Origin: Shewanella sp. UCD-KL12
Lineage (GTDB): Bacteria; Pseudomonadota; Gammaproteobacteria; Enterobacterales; Shewanellaceae
DNA length: 64,000 nt
Assembly: GCF_001957125.1 (NCBI RefSeq)
Contig: NZ_MPHJ01000004.1
Coordinates: forward strand, 248,085 to 312,084
Direction of reading: 5' to 3'
In this document: positions 9,135 to 18,228 of the stretch, one piece after another
Numbering within the stretch: position 1 is the first letter of the stretch
Layout: every line of letters starts with the position of its first letter
Notes under the pieces: generated by a model
Told to the model about the DNA's origin: nothing
The model's database searches: none
What the model saw: the letters and a program-made list of their open reading frames with translations, nothing else
Translations under genes and position numbers: made by a program

Positions 9135-10103
9135 CTACTTGTTTGACAAGCTATAAACATAGGCAGTGATTACGTGAACTTTTTCTTCACCTAATACATC
9201 TTTCCATGCTGGCATAACACCACTGCGGCCATACTTAATCGACTGCTCAATAGCACCACGACTTCCGCCGTATAACCAGATGTTGTTAACAAGGTTAGGG
9301 GCACCCATCATCTTGTTACCAGTAGCATCCATACCATGACAAGCAAAACAGCCTTTCATGAATGAGCCTTGGCCCTGTGCGGCTAACGCTTCATCATGCT
9401 CGCGACCAGAAAGTTTGACTACATACTCAGCCAAGCCTTTGATCTCACTATCTTCGATAGGCAAACCACCTTTAGGCGGCATCATACCGTGACGACCGTT
9501 CATGATTGAGGCCTTGATTGTTTCAAGCTCTCCGCCATATAACCAATCGCCGTCAGTAAGGTTAGGGAAACCAGTACTACCACGGGCATCACTACCGTGA
9601 CACTGTGAACAGTTATGTAAGAATAGACGACCACCAACTTTCAGTGCTTCTTCATTCTTAACTAACTCATCAAGTGGTGTTTCAGCATATGCCTTGAAGA
9701 TAGGGCCATATTTCTCATCGGCACGCATGACTTCTTGGTCATATTGCACCCAACGTCCTTCGCTAGTCGCTAGGGCAGTGGCTGCTTCTGAATCAGCTTT
9801 AATACCATTCTCTGTACCAATACTCTGGTTTGAACTACTCCAGCCAAGGAAACCTTTAAAGTTTCCAAGTCCTGGGTAAAGTGCTAAATAAATAACACCA
9901 AACACGATAGTTAGGTAGAACATATAACTCCACCACTTTGGTAGTGGGTTATTAAGCTCTTCAATACCATCGAAGGTATGGCCCATAGATTCGCCTTCTT
10001 CAACACCAGTGGTGTTTTTAGAAACCAATCTTAAAAGGATGAAACATCCTGCGATTACCACAATTGTGAGTACGGTAATCCATATACTCCAGAAGCTTGT
10101 CAT
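9135..10103 (-). CDS. ccoP: Cbb3 oxidase dihaem subunit CcoP
   Basis: 322 residues from the ATG at 10103, which shares its A with the ccoQ stop; a GTG one codon earlier is possible. Two N-terminal membrane segments (about 8-28 and 61-80) precede two periplasmic cytochrome c domains with CSQCH (165-169) and CFACH (252-256). CcoP carries electrons to CcoO and on to the active site. Length and domain order are normal. The ribosome site AGGAGA lies within ccoQ. Confidence 0.96.
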   Translation of the reverse strand: MTSFWSIWITVLTIVVIAGCFILLRLVSKNTTGVEEGESMGHTFDGIEELNNPLPKWWSYMFYLTIVFGVIYLALYPGLGNFKGFLGWSSSNQSIGTENGIKADSEAATALATSEGRWVQYDQEVMRADEKYGPIFKAYAETPLDELVKNEEALKVGGRLFLHNCSQCHGSDARGSTGFPNLTDGDWLYGGELETIKASIMNGRHGMMPPKGGLPIEDSEIKGLAEYVVKLSGREHDEALAAQGQGSFMKGCFACHGMDATGNKMMGAPNLVNNIWLYGGSRGAIEQSIKYGRSGVMPAWKDVLGEEKVHVITAYVYSLSNK

Positions 10104-10270
10104 CACTTATCTTCTCCTGAGTTCTTGTTTGGTTCATCATCTGAAAAAACAAGATTAGCCGCTTCGTCGAATTGATCCTTACGTCGCGAACTATAAGCCC
10201 AAGCAAATATACCGAGGAAAGTCAGCATCACTACAATCGTAATTAGGCCTTGTATAACTCCGTAATCCAT
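10103..10270 (-). CDS. ccoQ: Cbb3 oxidase small subunit CcoQ
   Basis: A 55-residue frame begins at the ATG at 10270 behind GGAGG, reads MDYGVIQGLITIVVMLTFLG at the N-terminus, and ends in TGA overlapping the ccoP start. A single membrane helix is followed by a charged tail (SRRKDQFDEAANLVF), as in CcoQ/FixQ. CcoQ stabilises the CcoP-core interaction in other bacteria. Position between ccoO and ccoP and the overlap make the call firm. Confidence 0.93.
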   Translation of the reverse strand: MDYGVIQGLITIVVMLTFLGIFAWAYSSRRKDQFDEAANLVFSDDEPNKNSGEDK

Positions 10271-10284
10271 ATAATTGCCTCCAA

Positions 10285-10890
10285 TTATTTCAGTGCATGT
10301 CCAAGAGACTGCAGATAGGCGATAATGGCTTCCATTTCAGTTTTACCTTCAACGGCTTTTTGAGCACCATCAATATCTGCTTGCGTGTAAGGTACACCGA
10401 AGTTTTGGAAAATCTTTATCTTATCAGCAGTTAACTTTCCATCAAGCGTGTTCTCAGCTAACCAAGGGAAACCTGGCATATTAGACTGAGGTACCACAGC
10501 ACGCGGATCAATAAGGTGAACTTCATGCCACTTGTCGCTATAACGACCACCGACACGTGCTAGATCAGGACCTGTACGCTTAGACCCCCACTGGAATGGG
10601 TGATCCCAAACTGATTCACCCGCAACAGAGTAATGACCATAACGCTCGGTTTCTGCACGAAGAGGACGGATCATCTGGCTATGACAGTTATAACAACCTT
10701 CACGGATATAGATATCACGACCTTCAAGCTCTAGTGCTGTATAAGGACGTAAACCATCTACAGGTTCAGTCGTGTCCTTTTGAAACAGCAGGGGAGTGAT
10801 CTGAACCAATCCACCAAAACTGATGGCGATTACGGTAAAGATACCTAGAAGACCGATGTTTTTCTCGACTAACTCATGATTAAATTTCAT
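10285..10890 (-). CDS. ccoO: Cbb3 oxidase monohaem subunit CcoO
   Basis: 201 residues: N-terminal membrane anchor (about 12-34), then a cytochrome c domain with CYNCH (C66-H70) in the conserved context [16 protein letters not shown]; the Met ligand is probably in the MPGFPWL region. It links CcoP to the CcoN core. It lies 10 nt behind ccoN. Confidence 0.96.
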   Translation of the reverse strand: MKFNHELVEKNIGLLGIFTVIAISFGGLVQITPLLFQKDTTEPVDGLRPYTALELEGRDIYIREGCYNCHSQMIRPLRAETERYGHYSVAGESVWDHPFQWGSKRTGPDLARVGGRYSDKWHEVHLIDPRAVVPQSNMPGFPWLAENTLDGKLTADKIKIFQNFGVPYTQADIDGAQKAVEGKTEMEAIIAYLQSLGHALK

Positions 10891-10900
10891 CGTTCTCCCC

Positions 10901-12328
10901 CTATGCTTCTGCTAACGCAGGTAAAGATTCTTTAGGTGCTTTAACTGTCTTGATTACGTTATATGCCATTAGCAGCATACCAGTAACGAAGAAACAACCA
11001 CCGATGAATCTGACGAAGTAGAATGGATATGACGCTTCAATACTTTCAACGAAGCTGTATGTCAAAGTGCCGTCAGAGTTAACTGCACGCCACATAAGAC
11101 CTTGCATCACACCAGAGATCCACATTGAAACGATATATAGAACCGTACCAATTGTTGCTAACCAAAAATGAACGTTAACTAGGTTAGTGCTATACATACG
11201 ACCATGTCCGTAAAGTACTGGGATAAGGTGATATAGAGAACCAATAGAAACCATAGCAACCCAGCCTAGTGCACCTGAGTGAACGTGACCGACAGTCCAA
11301 TCTGTATAGTGCGACAATGCGTTAACCGTCTTAATTGCCATCATTGGGCCTTCAAAGGTAGACATACCGTAGAAAGACAATGAAACAACAAGGAATCGCA
11401 ATACAGGATCAGTTCTTAGCTTATGCCAAGCACCTGATAGGGTCATAATACCGTTAATCATGCCACCCCAAGATGGAGCAAACAGAATAAGCGACATCAC
11501 CATACCTAACGACTGAGTCCAATCAGGAAGTGCAGTGTAGTGCAAGTGGTGAGGACCAGCCCAGATATATAGTGCAATCAATGCCCAGAAGTGGACAATT
11601 GACAGGCGGTATGAATATACAGGTCGTCCAGCTTGCTTAGGAACGAAGTAGTACATCATACCTAAGAAACCAGCTGTAAGTAAGAAACCTACGGCATTGT
11701 GACCATACCACCATTGAACCATCGCATCGACAGCACCAGCATAGATAGAATATGACTTCCACATGCTGACTGGCATCGCCATAGAGTTAACTATGTGAAG
11801 AACAGCAACGGTTATAATGAAAGCACCAAAGAACCAGTTAGCCACATAAATATGTGAGGTGGTTCGTTTGACAATGGTACCAAAGAAGACTGCGCCATAA
11901 GCCACCCAGACTAGGGTAATAGCGATATCTATTGGCCATTCCAATTCAGCATATTCTTTACCACTAGTAATGCCCAAAGGCAAAGTGATTACTGCTGATA
12001 GGATAATTGCTTGCCAACCCCAAAAAGTAAATGCAGCCAATTTTGGTGCAAATAATTTGGTTTGACAGGTGCGTTGAACGATATAGTAGGATGTTGCGAA
12101 GAGTGCTGAAGTACCAAACGCGAAAATCACGGCATTGGTGTGTAGTGGTCTTAGACGACTATACGTTAACCATGGAGTATCGAAGTTTAGTTGTGGCCAG
12201 ATTAACTGCGCCGCGATCAATACACCGACTGACATTCCAACTATTCCCCACAATACGGTTGTGAGTGCAAATTGGCGTACAACGGTGTAATTGTAATCAG
12301 CGCCTTGAGGCTGGGAATGATTCATCAT
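10901..12328 (-). CDS. ccoN: Cbb3 oxidase catalytic subunit CcoN
   Basis: 475 residues with about 12 membrane helices, the haem-copper oxidase fold. Conserved His-containing stretches include [21 protein letters not shown] and HVHSGALGW, expected to bind haem b, CuB and haem b3. The enzyme reduces oxygen to water with very high affinity and pumps protons. It is the first gene of ccoNOQP. A perfect Fnr box 200 nt upstream indicates induction when oxygen is scarce. Confidence 0.97.
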   Translation of the reverse strand: MMNHSQPQGADYNYTVVRQFALTTVLWGIVGMSVGVLIAAQLIWPQLNFDTPWLTYSRLRPLHTNAVIFAFGTSALFATSYYIVQRTCQTKLFAPKLAAFTFWGWQAIILSAVITLPLGITSGKEYAELEWPIDIAITLVWVAYGAVFFGTIVKRTTSHIYVANWFFGAFIITVAVLHIVNSMAMPVSMWKSYSIYAGAVDAMVQWWYGHNAVGFLLTAGFLGMMYYFVPKQAGRPVYSYRLSIVHFWALIALYIWAGPHHLHYTALPDWTQSLGMVMSLILFAPSWGGMINGIMTLSGAWHKLRTDPVLRFLVVSLSFYGMSTFEGPMMAIKTVNALSHYTDWTVGHVHSGALGWVAMVSIGSLYHLIPVLYGHGRMYSTNLVNVHFWLATIGTVLYIVSMWISGVMQGLMWRAVNSDGTLTYSFVESIEASYPFYFVRFIGGCFFVTGMLLMAYNVIKTVKAPKESLPALAEA

Positions 12329-12527
12329 ATTGCTTCCACTGCTTATTACTTATACTTATTATTAAGTAAATGGTGTCTTTACTCTTAAAATGACACAAAA
12401 ACCGGTTCCCTACGGAACAAGCTGTTATGTGTCAACGTGTATCCCTGCAATAATTGTATTATTAACAAGGTAAAGCAATGATACTTGAGCCATGTCAAAA
12501 AAGATAGGAAATGTGAGGCGTGAAATG

Positions 12528-12541
12528 TTGATCTAGATCAA
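12528..12541. promoter_or_regulatory. Perfect Fnr/EtrA box in ccoN divergent region
   Basis: TTGATCTAGATCAA is a perfect TTGAT-N4-ATCAA palindrome. On the minus strand TATCTT lies exactly where the -10 of a class II promoter would be (29-34 nt from the centre), giving a ccoN start near 12493 and a leader of about 165 nt. On the plus strand the box lies 46 nt before the lipoprotein gene, with a poorer -10 candidate (TTTAAT). Confidence 0.88.
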
Positions 12542-12587
12542 CCTACGCCATAGAATGTAAACACTTTTAATGTAAAGGTTAATTTTT

Positions 12588-13061
12588 GTGCTACCAGTTA
12601 ACTTAGCCAGCTGTAAAGCCAGTATTATTGCGCTATTTCTAATGTTTGCCTGCATAGCTTGCACACCTGAAAAAAAGCAGGAAACTACTCCATTAGTTAT
12701 AGATAACTCCCTATGTAACTTCCACTATGCAGCATGTACAAAGCAAGTCGATAATATACAATTATCTCTATTAATTACCCCTTTATCCACACCCAGCGAA
12801 AAACCATTAACTTTAACAATATCAAGCTCTGAACCGATTTCAAATGTTAAAGTTCATGTTGAAGGTAGAGACATGTTTATGGGCATTATTCCGGTAAATA
12901 TAACCCAAACCAATGAAACCGAATATAACGGTGAATTTATCTTTGGTTCATGTAGCAGTAATTACATGGTATGGCGAACTTTTGTATCTTTCATAAAAAA
13001 TGGCGAACAACATGTCGCCATTTTCGATTTCCTTGCCGATAATAATAAAATTAACAAATAG
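12588..13061 (+). CDS. Putative small lipoprotein, unknown function
   Basis: 157 residues from a GTG at 12588 with AAAGG about 9 nt upstream. A hydrophobic leader ends in a cysteine (LMFACIACTPEKK), consistent with a lipoprotein signal although the lipobox is not canonical. The rest is beta-rich with four further cysteines, including NFHYAAC and FGSCSSNY. I do not recognise a family with certainty. It is divergent from ccoN across the Fnr box, so oxygen control and a link to oxidase biogenesis are reasonable but unproven. Confidence 0.65.
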   Translation: MLPVNLASCKASIIALFLMFACIACTPEKKQETTPLVIDNSLCNFHYAACTKQVDNIQLSLLITPLSTPSEKPLTLTISSSEPISNVKVHVEGRDMFMGIIPVNITQTNETEYNGEFIFGSCSSNYMVWRTFVSFIKNGEQHVAIFDFLADNNKINK

Positions 13062-13073
13062 GTATTACGGCCC

Positions 13074-14642
13074 TTAATCGTCTGTCCATTCATCTTTAAC
13101 TTTTGAAAATACATCAATGTTATCGATAAATAATTTTAGCAATGCAGGGTCAAAGTGTGACCCTGAGCTTTCTTTCATTACTTTCATTACTTCATCTATC
13201 GGCCAAGCAGGCTTGTAGCAACGAGCATGTGACAGTGCATCGAACACGTCAGCAATAGCTACGATTCTAGCAAACACATGAATATCGTCACCTTTTAGGC
13301 CAGACGGGTAGCCTGAACCATCATATTTTTCATGATGTTGTAGTGCAATCACACTAGCAGCATTGAGAATAGGTCGCTCAGAGTTAGCTAGTATCTGATG
13401 TCCCACCGCAGGGTGTTGGCGCATAATTTCCCATTCTTCATCATTAAGCTTACCTGGCTTAAGTAATACAGCATCAGGCGTGGCAATCTTACCTATGTCG
13501 TGCATAGGCGACGCATGCTTGATTAGCTCAGCTTCATGCATCTCTAATCCTGAAAGTAATGCTAAATGATAGCAATACTCTGCCATTCTTTTCACATGGT
13601 TGGCCGCTTCCTTAGAGCGACTTTCAACAACATCACCTAAACGTAAAATAAGTTCAGATTGCGTATCCTCTAACTCTTTATTAAGGAGGAGGTTTTCAAA
13701 AGCGACGCCAACATTAATAGCAAAAATATCGACAAGCTTTTTATCTAAGTCATCAATTTTGCTTATACCGTCCATATAAAGCAGATTTATCCAACCACTT
13801 TTAGCCGGGAAGTAACCCACAAAACAATCATCTTCATATAAGCAACGTTTTTGTTTTAAAGCTTCGTCCAGTAGGAGTTTAATATGCTCAGGAACAGGTT
13901 TGTCATGGTGACTAGAAAATTGGCCAGTACCAGCTAGAATGTGCATGCCGTCGGTATTTACGTCCTCACTCATTGCATCCATCGCGTTGCATGAAAGTAG
14001 TAAGGTTTCGGTATCTAAGTTCAGTAGATTAGCGACTTGGGTTAAGAGACCATCAGCAAAATTATGTAATGTGCGTAATTCAAACAGCCCTGATGTAGCT
14101 TGCAACACACGCTCTAAGCCTTTGCGATGTTTTACTTGGTTAGCGCGAGCATTTTCAATTTCAATGATATCTCTATATGAACGTAGGGCGGAGTAGACAC
14201 TTGTAACTAACTTGCGTGAGTCCAACTCAGCCTTAGCTTTATAATCATTGATATCGTAATTAACGATGACATCTTCTTCTGGGGCTTGACCTGGTTGGCC
14301 TGTACGAAGGATTAATCTGATGGCATTATTTTTGGACTCTTCGCGTATCCATTTTACTAACTCAAGACCTGCGTGATCACTTTCCATTACGACATCGACA
14401 AAAGCCATCGCAACATTTTTCTCTTTTAATAAAACTTGTTTTGCTTCTTCACCGCTATAAGCGTTAATAAACTCTAAAGAGCGGCCATCAAGCTTAAACC
14501 GTGACAAGGCAAGCTTAGTCACGGTATGGACATCTGGTTCATCATCAACAATCAGGATCCGCCAAGCAGGACCGGAACTCTCTGTTGGTGTCTTCTTCTT
14601 ACCTGAAAAGAGGGGGCTTTTCTTTGCTATATCGATCAGCAT
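13074..14642 (-). CDS. Response regulator with HD-GYP phosphodiesterase domain
   Basis: 522 residues. Receiver domain at about 27-150 with acidic D33/D34, phospho-acceptor D83 and the LRTG motif. A middle DUF3369-like region runs to about 320. The HD-GYP domain has HDIGK (381-385) and HHEKYDGSGYP (436-446), so it should hydrolyse cyclic di-GMP. Its partner kinase is not adjacent. It is convergent with the lipoprotein gene, 12 nt apart. The conserved position beside the cbb3 genes in Shewanella hints at a link between respiration and c-di-GMP. Confidence 0.9.
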   Translation of the reverse strand: MLIDIAKKSPLFSGKKKTPTESSGPAWRILIVDDEPDVHTVTKLALSRFKLDGRSLEFINAYSGEEAKQVLLKEKNVAMAFVDVVMESDHAGLELVKWIREESKNNAIRLILRTGQPGQAPEEDVIVNYDINDYKAKAELDSRKLVTSVYSALRSYRDIIEIENARANQVKHRKGLERVLQATSGLFELRTLHNFADGLLTQVANLLNLDTETLLLSCNAMDAMSEDVNTDGMHILAGTGQFSSHHDKPVPEHIKLLLDEALKQKRCLYEDDCFVGYFPAKSGWINLLYMDGISKIDDLDKKLVDIFAINVGVAFENLLLNKELEDTQSELILRLGDVVESRSKEAANHVKRMAEYCYHLALLSGLEMHEAELIKHASPMHDIGKIATPDAVLLKPGKLNDEEWEIMRQHPAVGHQILANSERPILNAASVIALQHHEKYDGSGYPSGLKGDDIHVFARIVAIADVFDALSHARCYKPAWPIDEVMKVMKESSGSHFDPALLKLFIDNIDVFSKVKDEWTDD

Positions 14643-14796
14643 TAGACAACCTCAATAGTGTTTAAAAACTTTCATCCCTATACATTGAGTGTAGAACAAT
14701 GTTCAGGACAGTGGAAAAATGTACAAAAAAACTCTTAAGGGTCGACATCTACCTCTTAATATTTTTGACATATGATATCAAGTGGATACCTTGTCA

Positions 14797-14826
14797 TTGA
14801 TAATGATTCGCATTTAGTTGTAGAAT
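14797..14826 (+). promoter_or_regulatory. Fur-box-like site over promoter
   Basis: TGATAATGATTCGCA (14798-14812) matches the 7-1-7 Fur motif TGATAAT-N-ATTATCA at 11 to 12 positions. A candidate promoter, TTGATA (14797-14802) and TAGAAT (14821-14826) with 18-nt spacing, overlaps it, which would suit iron-dependent repression. Confidence 0.6.
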
Positions 14827-14854
14827 TGTTCTCTAAACATCTAAGGAGCTCACA

Positions 14855-15157
14855 ATGAGTACTCAAAGAGTAAACCTTTCAATATCTACCCAAAAACTGA
14901 CCCAACTTATTCAGTCTGGTGTCCTTTGCGCCGCTGACTTTCGTTGCCTTGATCAGGAATCAAAACAGAAAGTCTGGCAAATGTGCCTTTGGTGCTGTAG
15001 CAAAAAAATTAATTGTACTAATGATTGTGCATCAAGCTGCGCCGCTGACTGCCAAGGCACTGCAACTTTTAAGTCAAATACAAGTATTGAACAAGTTGAA
15101 GAAATAACAAGTCAATCAAAGACAAATATCACAACTAGTTCCATGAGGCTGCTCTAG
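14855..15157 (+). CDS. Cysteine-rich small protein, probably Fur-regulated
   Basis: 100 residues; ATG at 14855 with AAGGAG 7-8 nt upstream. Nine cysteines lie between residues 25 and 66 (C25, C31, C44, C47, C48, C54, C58, C62, C66), several in CxxCC and Cx3C spacing suited to metal or Fe-S binding. There is no signal peptide or membrane segment, so it should be cytoplasmic. The C-terminal third is Ser/Thr rich and looks disordered. I do not recognise the family. With the Fur box in front, an iron-limitation role is the best inference. Confidence 0.72.
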   Translation: MSTQRVNLSISTQKLTQLIQSGVLCAADFRCLDQESKQKVWQMCLWCCSKKINCTNDCASSCAADCQGTATFKSNTSIEQVEEITSQSKTNITTSSMRLL

Positions 15158-15301
15158 CAATACTTGAAGCTGTTTAAACTGGTGCTGGTTTAAAAGAGGG
15201 TAATTTCTGATAGAAAACATCAAATGACATTGCTAAGATCAATGTCTTACCTGTAAACCTTATGAAATCCGTCTCTAGAAGATGGAATCGAGTACTCATT
15301 C

Positions 15302-16594
15302 ATGCAACTGCCGCCTGTTCTGCCTCTTTTTGAATCAGCGAAATATATAGAACTTGGTAATAGTGTCATCAACCAATATATTACCCAAGTTAGCCTTAGC
15401 CACGTTGGTGACGCAGGTTTAATCTATGAACACGCATGTGAATTGCTGTTTGAGCAACAACATAATGAAAACAGTTATAAAGCGTATCGCAGCGAGCTCA
15501 CGACTTTTTTCCATTGGTGCTTTGATGTAGCGCTTCAATCACCTGCAGCATTAACTCGAAGAGAGATGGGCCGTTACATCAGTTACTGTCAAAACCCACC
15601 TAAAGATTTGATTGGTTACTTTAACGTTGCTCAATTTAAGTTGAATAAGGAAGAGGGACAGAGACTCCCTAATCTTGCTTGGCGTCCTTTTATTGGTAAA
15701 AAAGAATTAGGGGAGGAGTTACCTTATTCATTAAGTGAAAATGCAATCAAGACTAAGGTCGCTATACTTTCATCTTTTTATAGTTATTTAATGAGTGAAG
15801 ATTATTGCGAGCGTAACCCAGCTCAAGCATGGATGAATCACAGTCGTTTTTCCTCTAAGAAGAAGTACCGCGTCAATACTGAAGATAGTAACATGCTCGC
15901 TTTTACTGAGCTTCAATGGTCATATGTAATTGCAGTCGTTGAGAAGCTAGCTAAAGATCAACCTGAAATACACCAACGTAGTTTATTTATGATCAAACTT
16001 ATCTACTCCTGTTATTTAAGGGTATCAGAAGTTGGGGCTAGGGCAGGTTACTCTCCAGTGATGAGTCAATTTAAACAAGATATGCAGACTGGGATATGGA
16101 GCTTTCACATTCCACTAAGTAAAGGTGGAAAGCGGCGTAGCGTTGCTATATCTAAAGCATTACTATCTGGCTTAGTGGAATATAGGCGCTATCTAAAACT
16201 TACTGATTATCCAAGTGCAGGGGAGTCGCAACCTTTGTTTATTCGCCGTAAAGCTGCAGGACGGGGAAGGGAAGCTGGTACCCTTAATGCTAATTTAGGT
16301 ATACGCCAAATCAGAGAGGAAGTTGAAAAGATCATTGAACATGCTGCTATCTGTGCCGAAAATGATGGGTTCAATGATGATGCAAAGCAGATGAGGGCAT
16401 TGAGCGTTCATAATATTCGCCATACAGGCATTACCCATGATATTAATTTAAACGGCAGACCTTTATCGCATGTTCAAGCCGATGCCGGTCATGAAAGTAT
16501 CGATACGACATCACAATACCTACATACATCCCAAATAGAGCGGCATCAGAGTGCTCAAAATAAACCACTCGACCATCTACAAGGCATAGACTAA
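15302..16594 (+). CDS. Orphan tyrosine recombinase (phage-integrase family)
   Basis: 430 residues. The catalytic set is visible: R240 (YLRVSEV), K274/K277 (SKGGKRR), H370-x-x-R373 (HNIRH), H397 (AGHES) and nucleophile Y406 (SQYLH). The N-terminal half contains a SAM-like core-binding domain (about 40-175). It should cut and rejoin DNA at specific sites. No excisionase, phage genes or tRNA target is adjacent; it is flanked by the Cys-rich gene and a long non-coding stretch. It may be the remains of an integrated element or a domesticated recombinase. It is too diverged and long to be XerC or XerD. Confidence 0.9.
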   Translation: MQLPPVLPLFESAKYIELGNSVINQYITQVSLSHVGDAGLIYEHACELLFEQQHNENSYKAYRSELTTFFHWCFDVALQSPAALTRREMGRYISYCQNPPKDLIGYFNVAQFKLNKEEGQRLPNLAWRPFIGKKELGEELPYSLSENAIKTKVAILSSFYSYLMSEDYCERNPAQAWMNHSRFSSKKKYRVNTEDSNMLAFTELQWSYVIAVVEKLAKDQPEIHQRSLFMIKLIYSCYLRVSEVGARAGYSPVMSQFKQDMQTGIWSFHIPLSKGGKRRSVAISKALLSGLVEYRRYLKLTDYPSAGESQPLFIRRKAAGRGREAGTLNANLGIRQIREEVEKIIEHAAICAENDGFNDDAKQMRALSVHNIRHTGITHDINLNGRPLSHVQADAGHESIDTTSQYLHTSQIERHQSAQNKPLDHLQGID

Positions 16595-16693
16595 ATGGAT
16601 AGTCCTTCAGGAAGGACACCAATACTTCTTCATGTTGCGACATAATAATTCTAAACAGTCCAGACTTTACATACATAAGTTCGCATAAGTTAA

Positions 16694-16717
16694 TGCCGAT
16701 AAGTGTCATTATCGGCA
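16694..16717. repeat. Perfect 9-bp inverted repeat after integrase
   Basis: TGCCGATAA, 6-nt loop, TTATCGGCA. It lies 100 nt past the integrase stop. Without a T-run it is a poor terminator; it could be a recombinase arm site or RNA hairpin. Confidence 0.6.
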
Positions 16718-17134
16718 ATTGAACAAAAAATCTAAATAGGGCTGTATTTTACACAAATATTTAACTCGACAGATAATTATCCACGTATTTGTTAGATGAT
16801 TATATTAACGATAAAACCCTGTCTTTTAATGACTTACTTGTACATAAAACCTGTGTTACTCACATCGCTGTGATGTTTTAGGTTAGTACTAAGCACTATG
16901 ATCACTATTCAAGTCTCATATTTAGGTTACTGATTTGGTTCACTTGTCTTGGACTTTTGCCATATACAATGGCTAGTATCAGGACTTATTTGAACAGCAA
17001 ACTGACTAAAACAAGTATAAACCTTGCTTCCAGTAGCCAGTAGCCAGTAGCTTGAACTTAAGAAATATGAGCAACTGAAACTTACTTTAACTGAGCATTT
17101 ATATCCTTAATGATTATTTAGGCCACGAGACCAT

Positions 17135-17161
17135 CATAGAGCTATCGATCATAGCTCTATG
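17135..17161. repeat. Perfect 11-bp inverted repeat
   Basis: CATAGAGCTAT (17135-17145), loop CGATC, ATAGCTCTATG (17151-17161). A 27-nt structure in the middle of the non-coding stretch. No associated gene identified. Confidence 0.6.
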
Positions 17162-17950
17162 GCAACAGCAATGAAAAAACTATATTAAAAATATGACTAG
17201 AAGCCATTCCTAAAAACTGCTCCTTAAACTTAGGTCTCAAAACTAAAGCCTCAATGCCTGTGTAGTTTCAACTTACACAATCCAGGTTTGATAAGCGTTA
17301 AGCTAGAAAAGTACATAAGATTAAGCGCTTGTACGTGCGTAATTTAAACTTTTGTGGGTCATCAGTGCTTAGATTTTACGTAGCGCAGCGTTATTAAGGG
17401 GCAAAATTAAAGATCAGTGCTCAGTGAAGCAGTTAGTATTAAACATTAGTAAATAGCTTCGACTAAATCGCGCTTAGTGAATAGCTCTGTGAACATTCAG
17501 GAATAATACACAGCAACAATTTCATCTAACCGACTTTTGCTGCCTAGTTTATTTGTTGTTTAGTTCAGAGCTAAGCAATGCTCAGTAATCTTTAGGGGCT
17601 GAGTACTGGAATATTTAAATTAGATTCATTTTAAAAATAGGCTAGGACTTTGAACTCAAGCACTAATGAACGCACTCTAATACAAATGCTTTGTTTATAA
17701 CTGTGTAATGGTTCGAGCCGAGGTATTGTTTCAAGTAATGAGCAATTATGTACTACAGGCTAGGGACTATGGCGGTTTATAATTACTCTAGAATGCTAAC
17801 TCATTCGCCATTAACTACATATATGCACACAAACCCAATTTAACATAATATACATTGTGCGCACACCTATGTGAGAGCTTAAAGCTTGGCTTGTTCAATG
17901 CAATTGCCTTAAGCGATAAACACCATCTTTATACCTAGTCTCATTAATGG

Positions 17951-18094
17951 CTATAAAATTGGCTGCATAGTTTTCAGGTTTTTCGAATCGGTTACTCGAT
18001 TAAAATCCCAAAAACCTTTTACGCCTTCAATCCATTCTGGGTATTTAATACCATCGACTTCGATAGTCATGGGCTCTAGCTGTAACTTACTCAT
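17951..18094 (-). CDS. Small hypothetical protein, 47 residues
   Basis: The ATG at 18094 has GGGAGG 8-9 nt upstream, much better than the longer frame from 18151. The product is soluble, with VDGIKYPEWIEGVKGFWDF in the centre, rich in aromatic residues and resembling a small folded domain. No family recognised. It stands alone between the long non-coding stretch and the histidine kinase, transcribed divergently from the kinase. The strong ribosome site is the main support. Confidence 0.5.
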   Translation of the reverse strand: MSKLQLEPMTIEVDGIKYPEWIEGVKGFWDFNRVTDSKNLKTMQPIL

Positions 18095-18228
18095 AGAGTA
18101 CGCCTCCCAAGTGAGTAAGGGTTCTATTAAGCAAACTAAATTGTAGAGCAATATCGTTATTTAGCTTAGAAAGCTCATACAAAATAATGGTAAGCGAACT
18201 ACACTTCGGCTAAGAACATTCTCAGCTA

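Larger units (their letters stand above)
16595..17950. other. 1.36-kb stretch without convincing genes
   Basis: No frame here has a believable start, length and composition. The stretch holds three clear inverted repeats (16602-16617, 16694-16717, 17135-17161) and a 7-bp tandem repeat at 17030-17050 (CCAGTAG three times). Stop codons are dense in every frame. It could be decayed mobile-element DNA behind the integrase or hold untranslated RNA; I cannot tell which. Confidence 0.6.

Noticed and set aside
10018..10206. 62-codon minus-strand frame across the ccoQ/ccoP junction
   Set aside because: It is out of frame with both; the true small gene is ccoQ at 10103-10270.
15226..15246. 7-bp inverted repeat (GACATTG/CAATGTC) before the integrase
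   Set aside because: Too short and common by chance to call an operator or terminator.
16443..16718. 91-codon minus-strand frame at the end of the integrase
   Set aside because: More than half is antisense to well-conserved integrase motifs and no ribosome site precedes it.
17030..17050. CCAGTAG repeated three times
   Set aside because: Short simple repeat with no gene in reach; noted only as part of the non-coding stretch.
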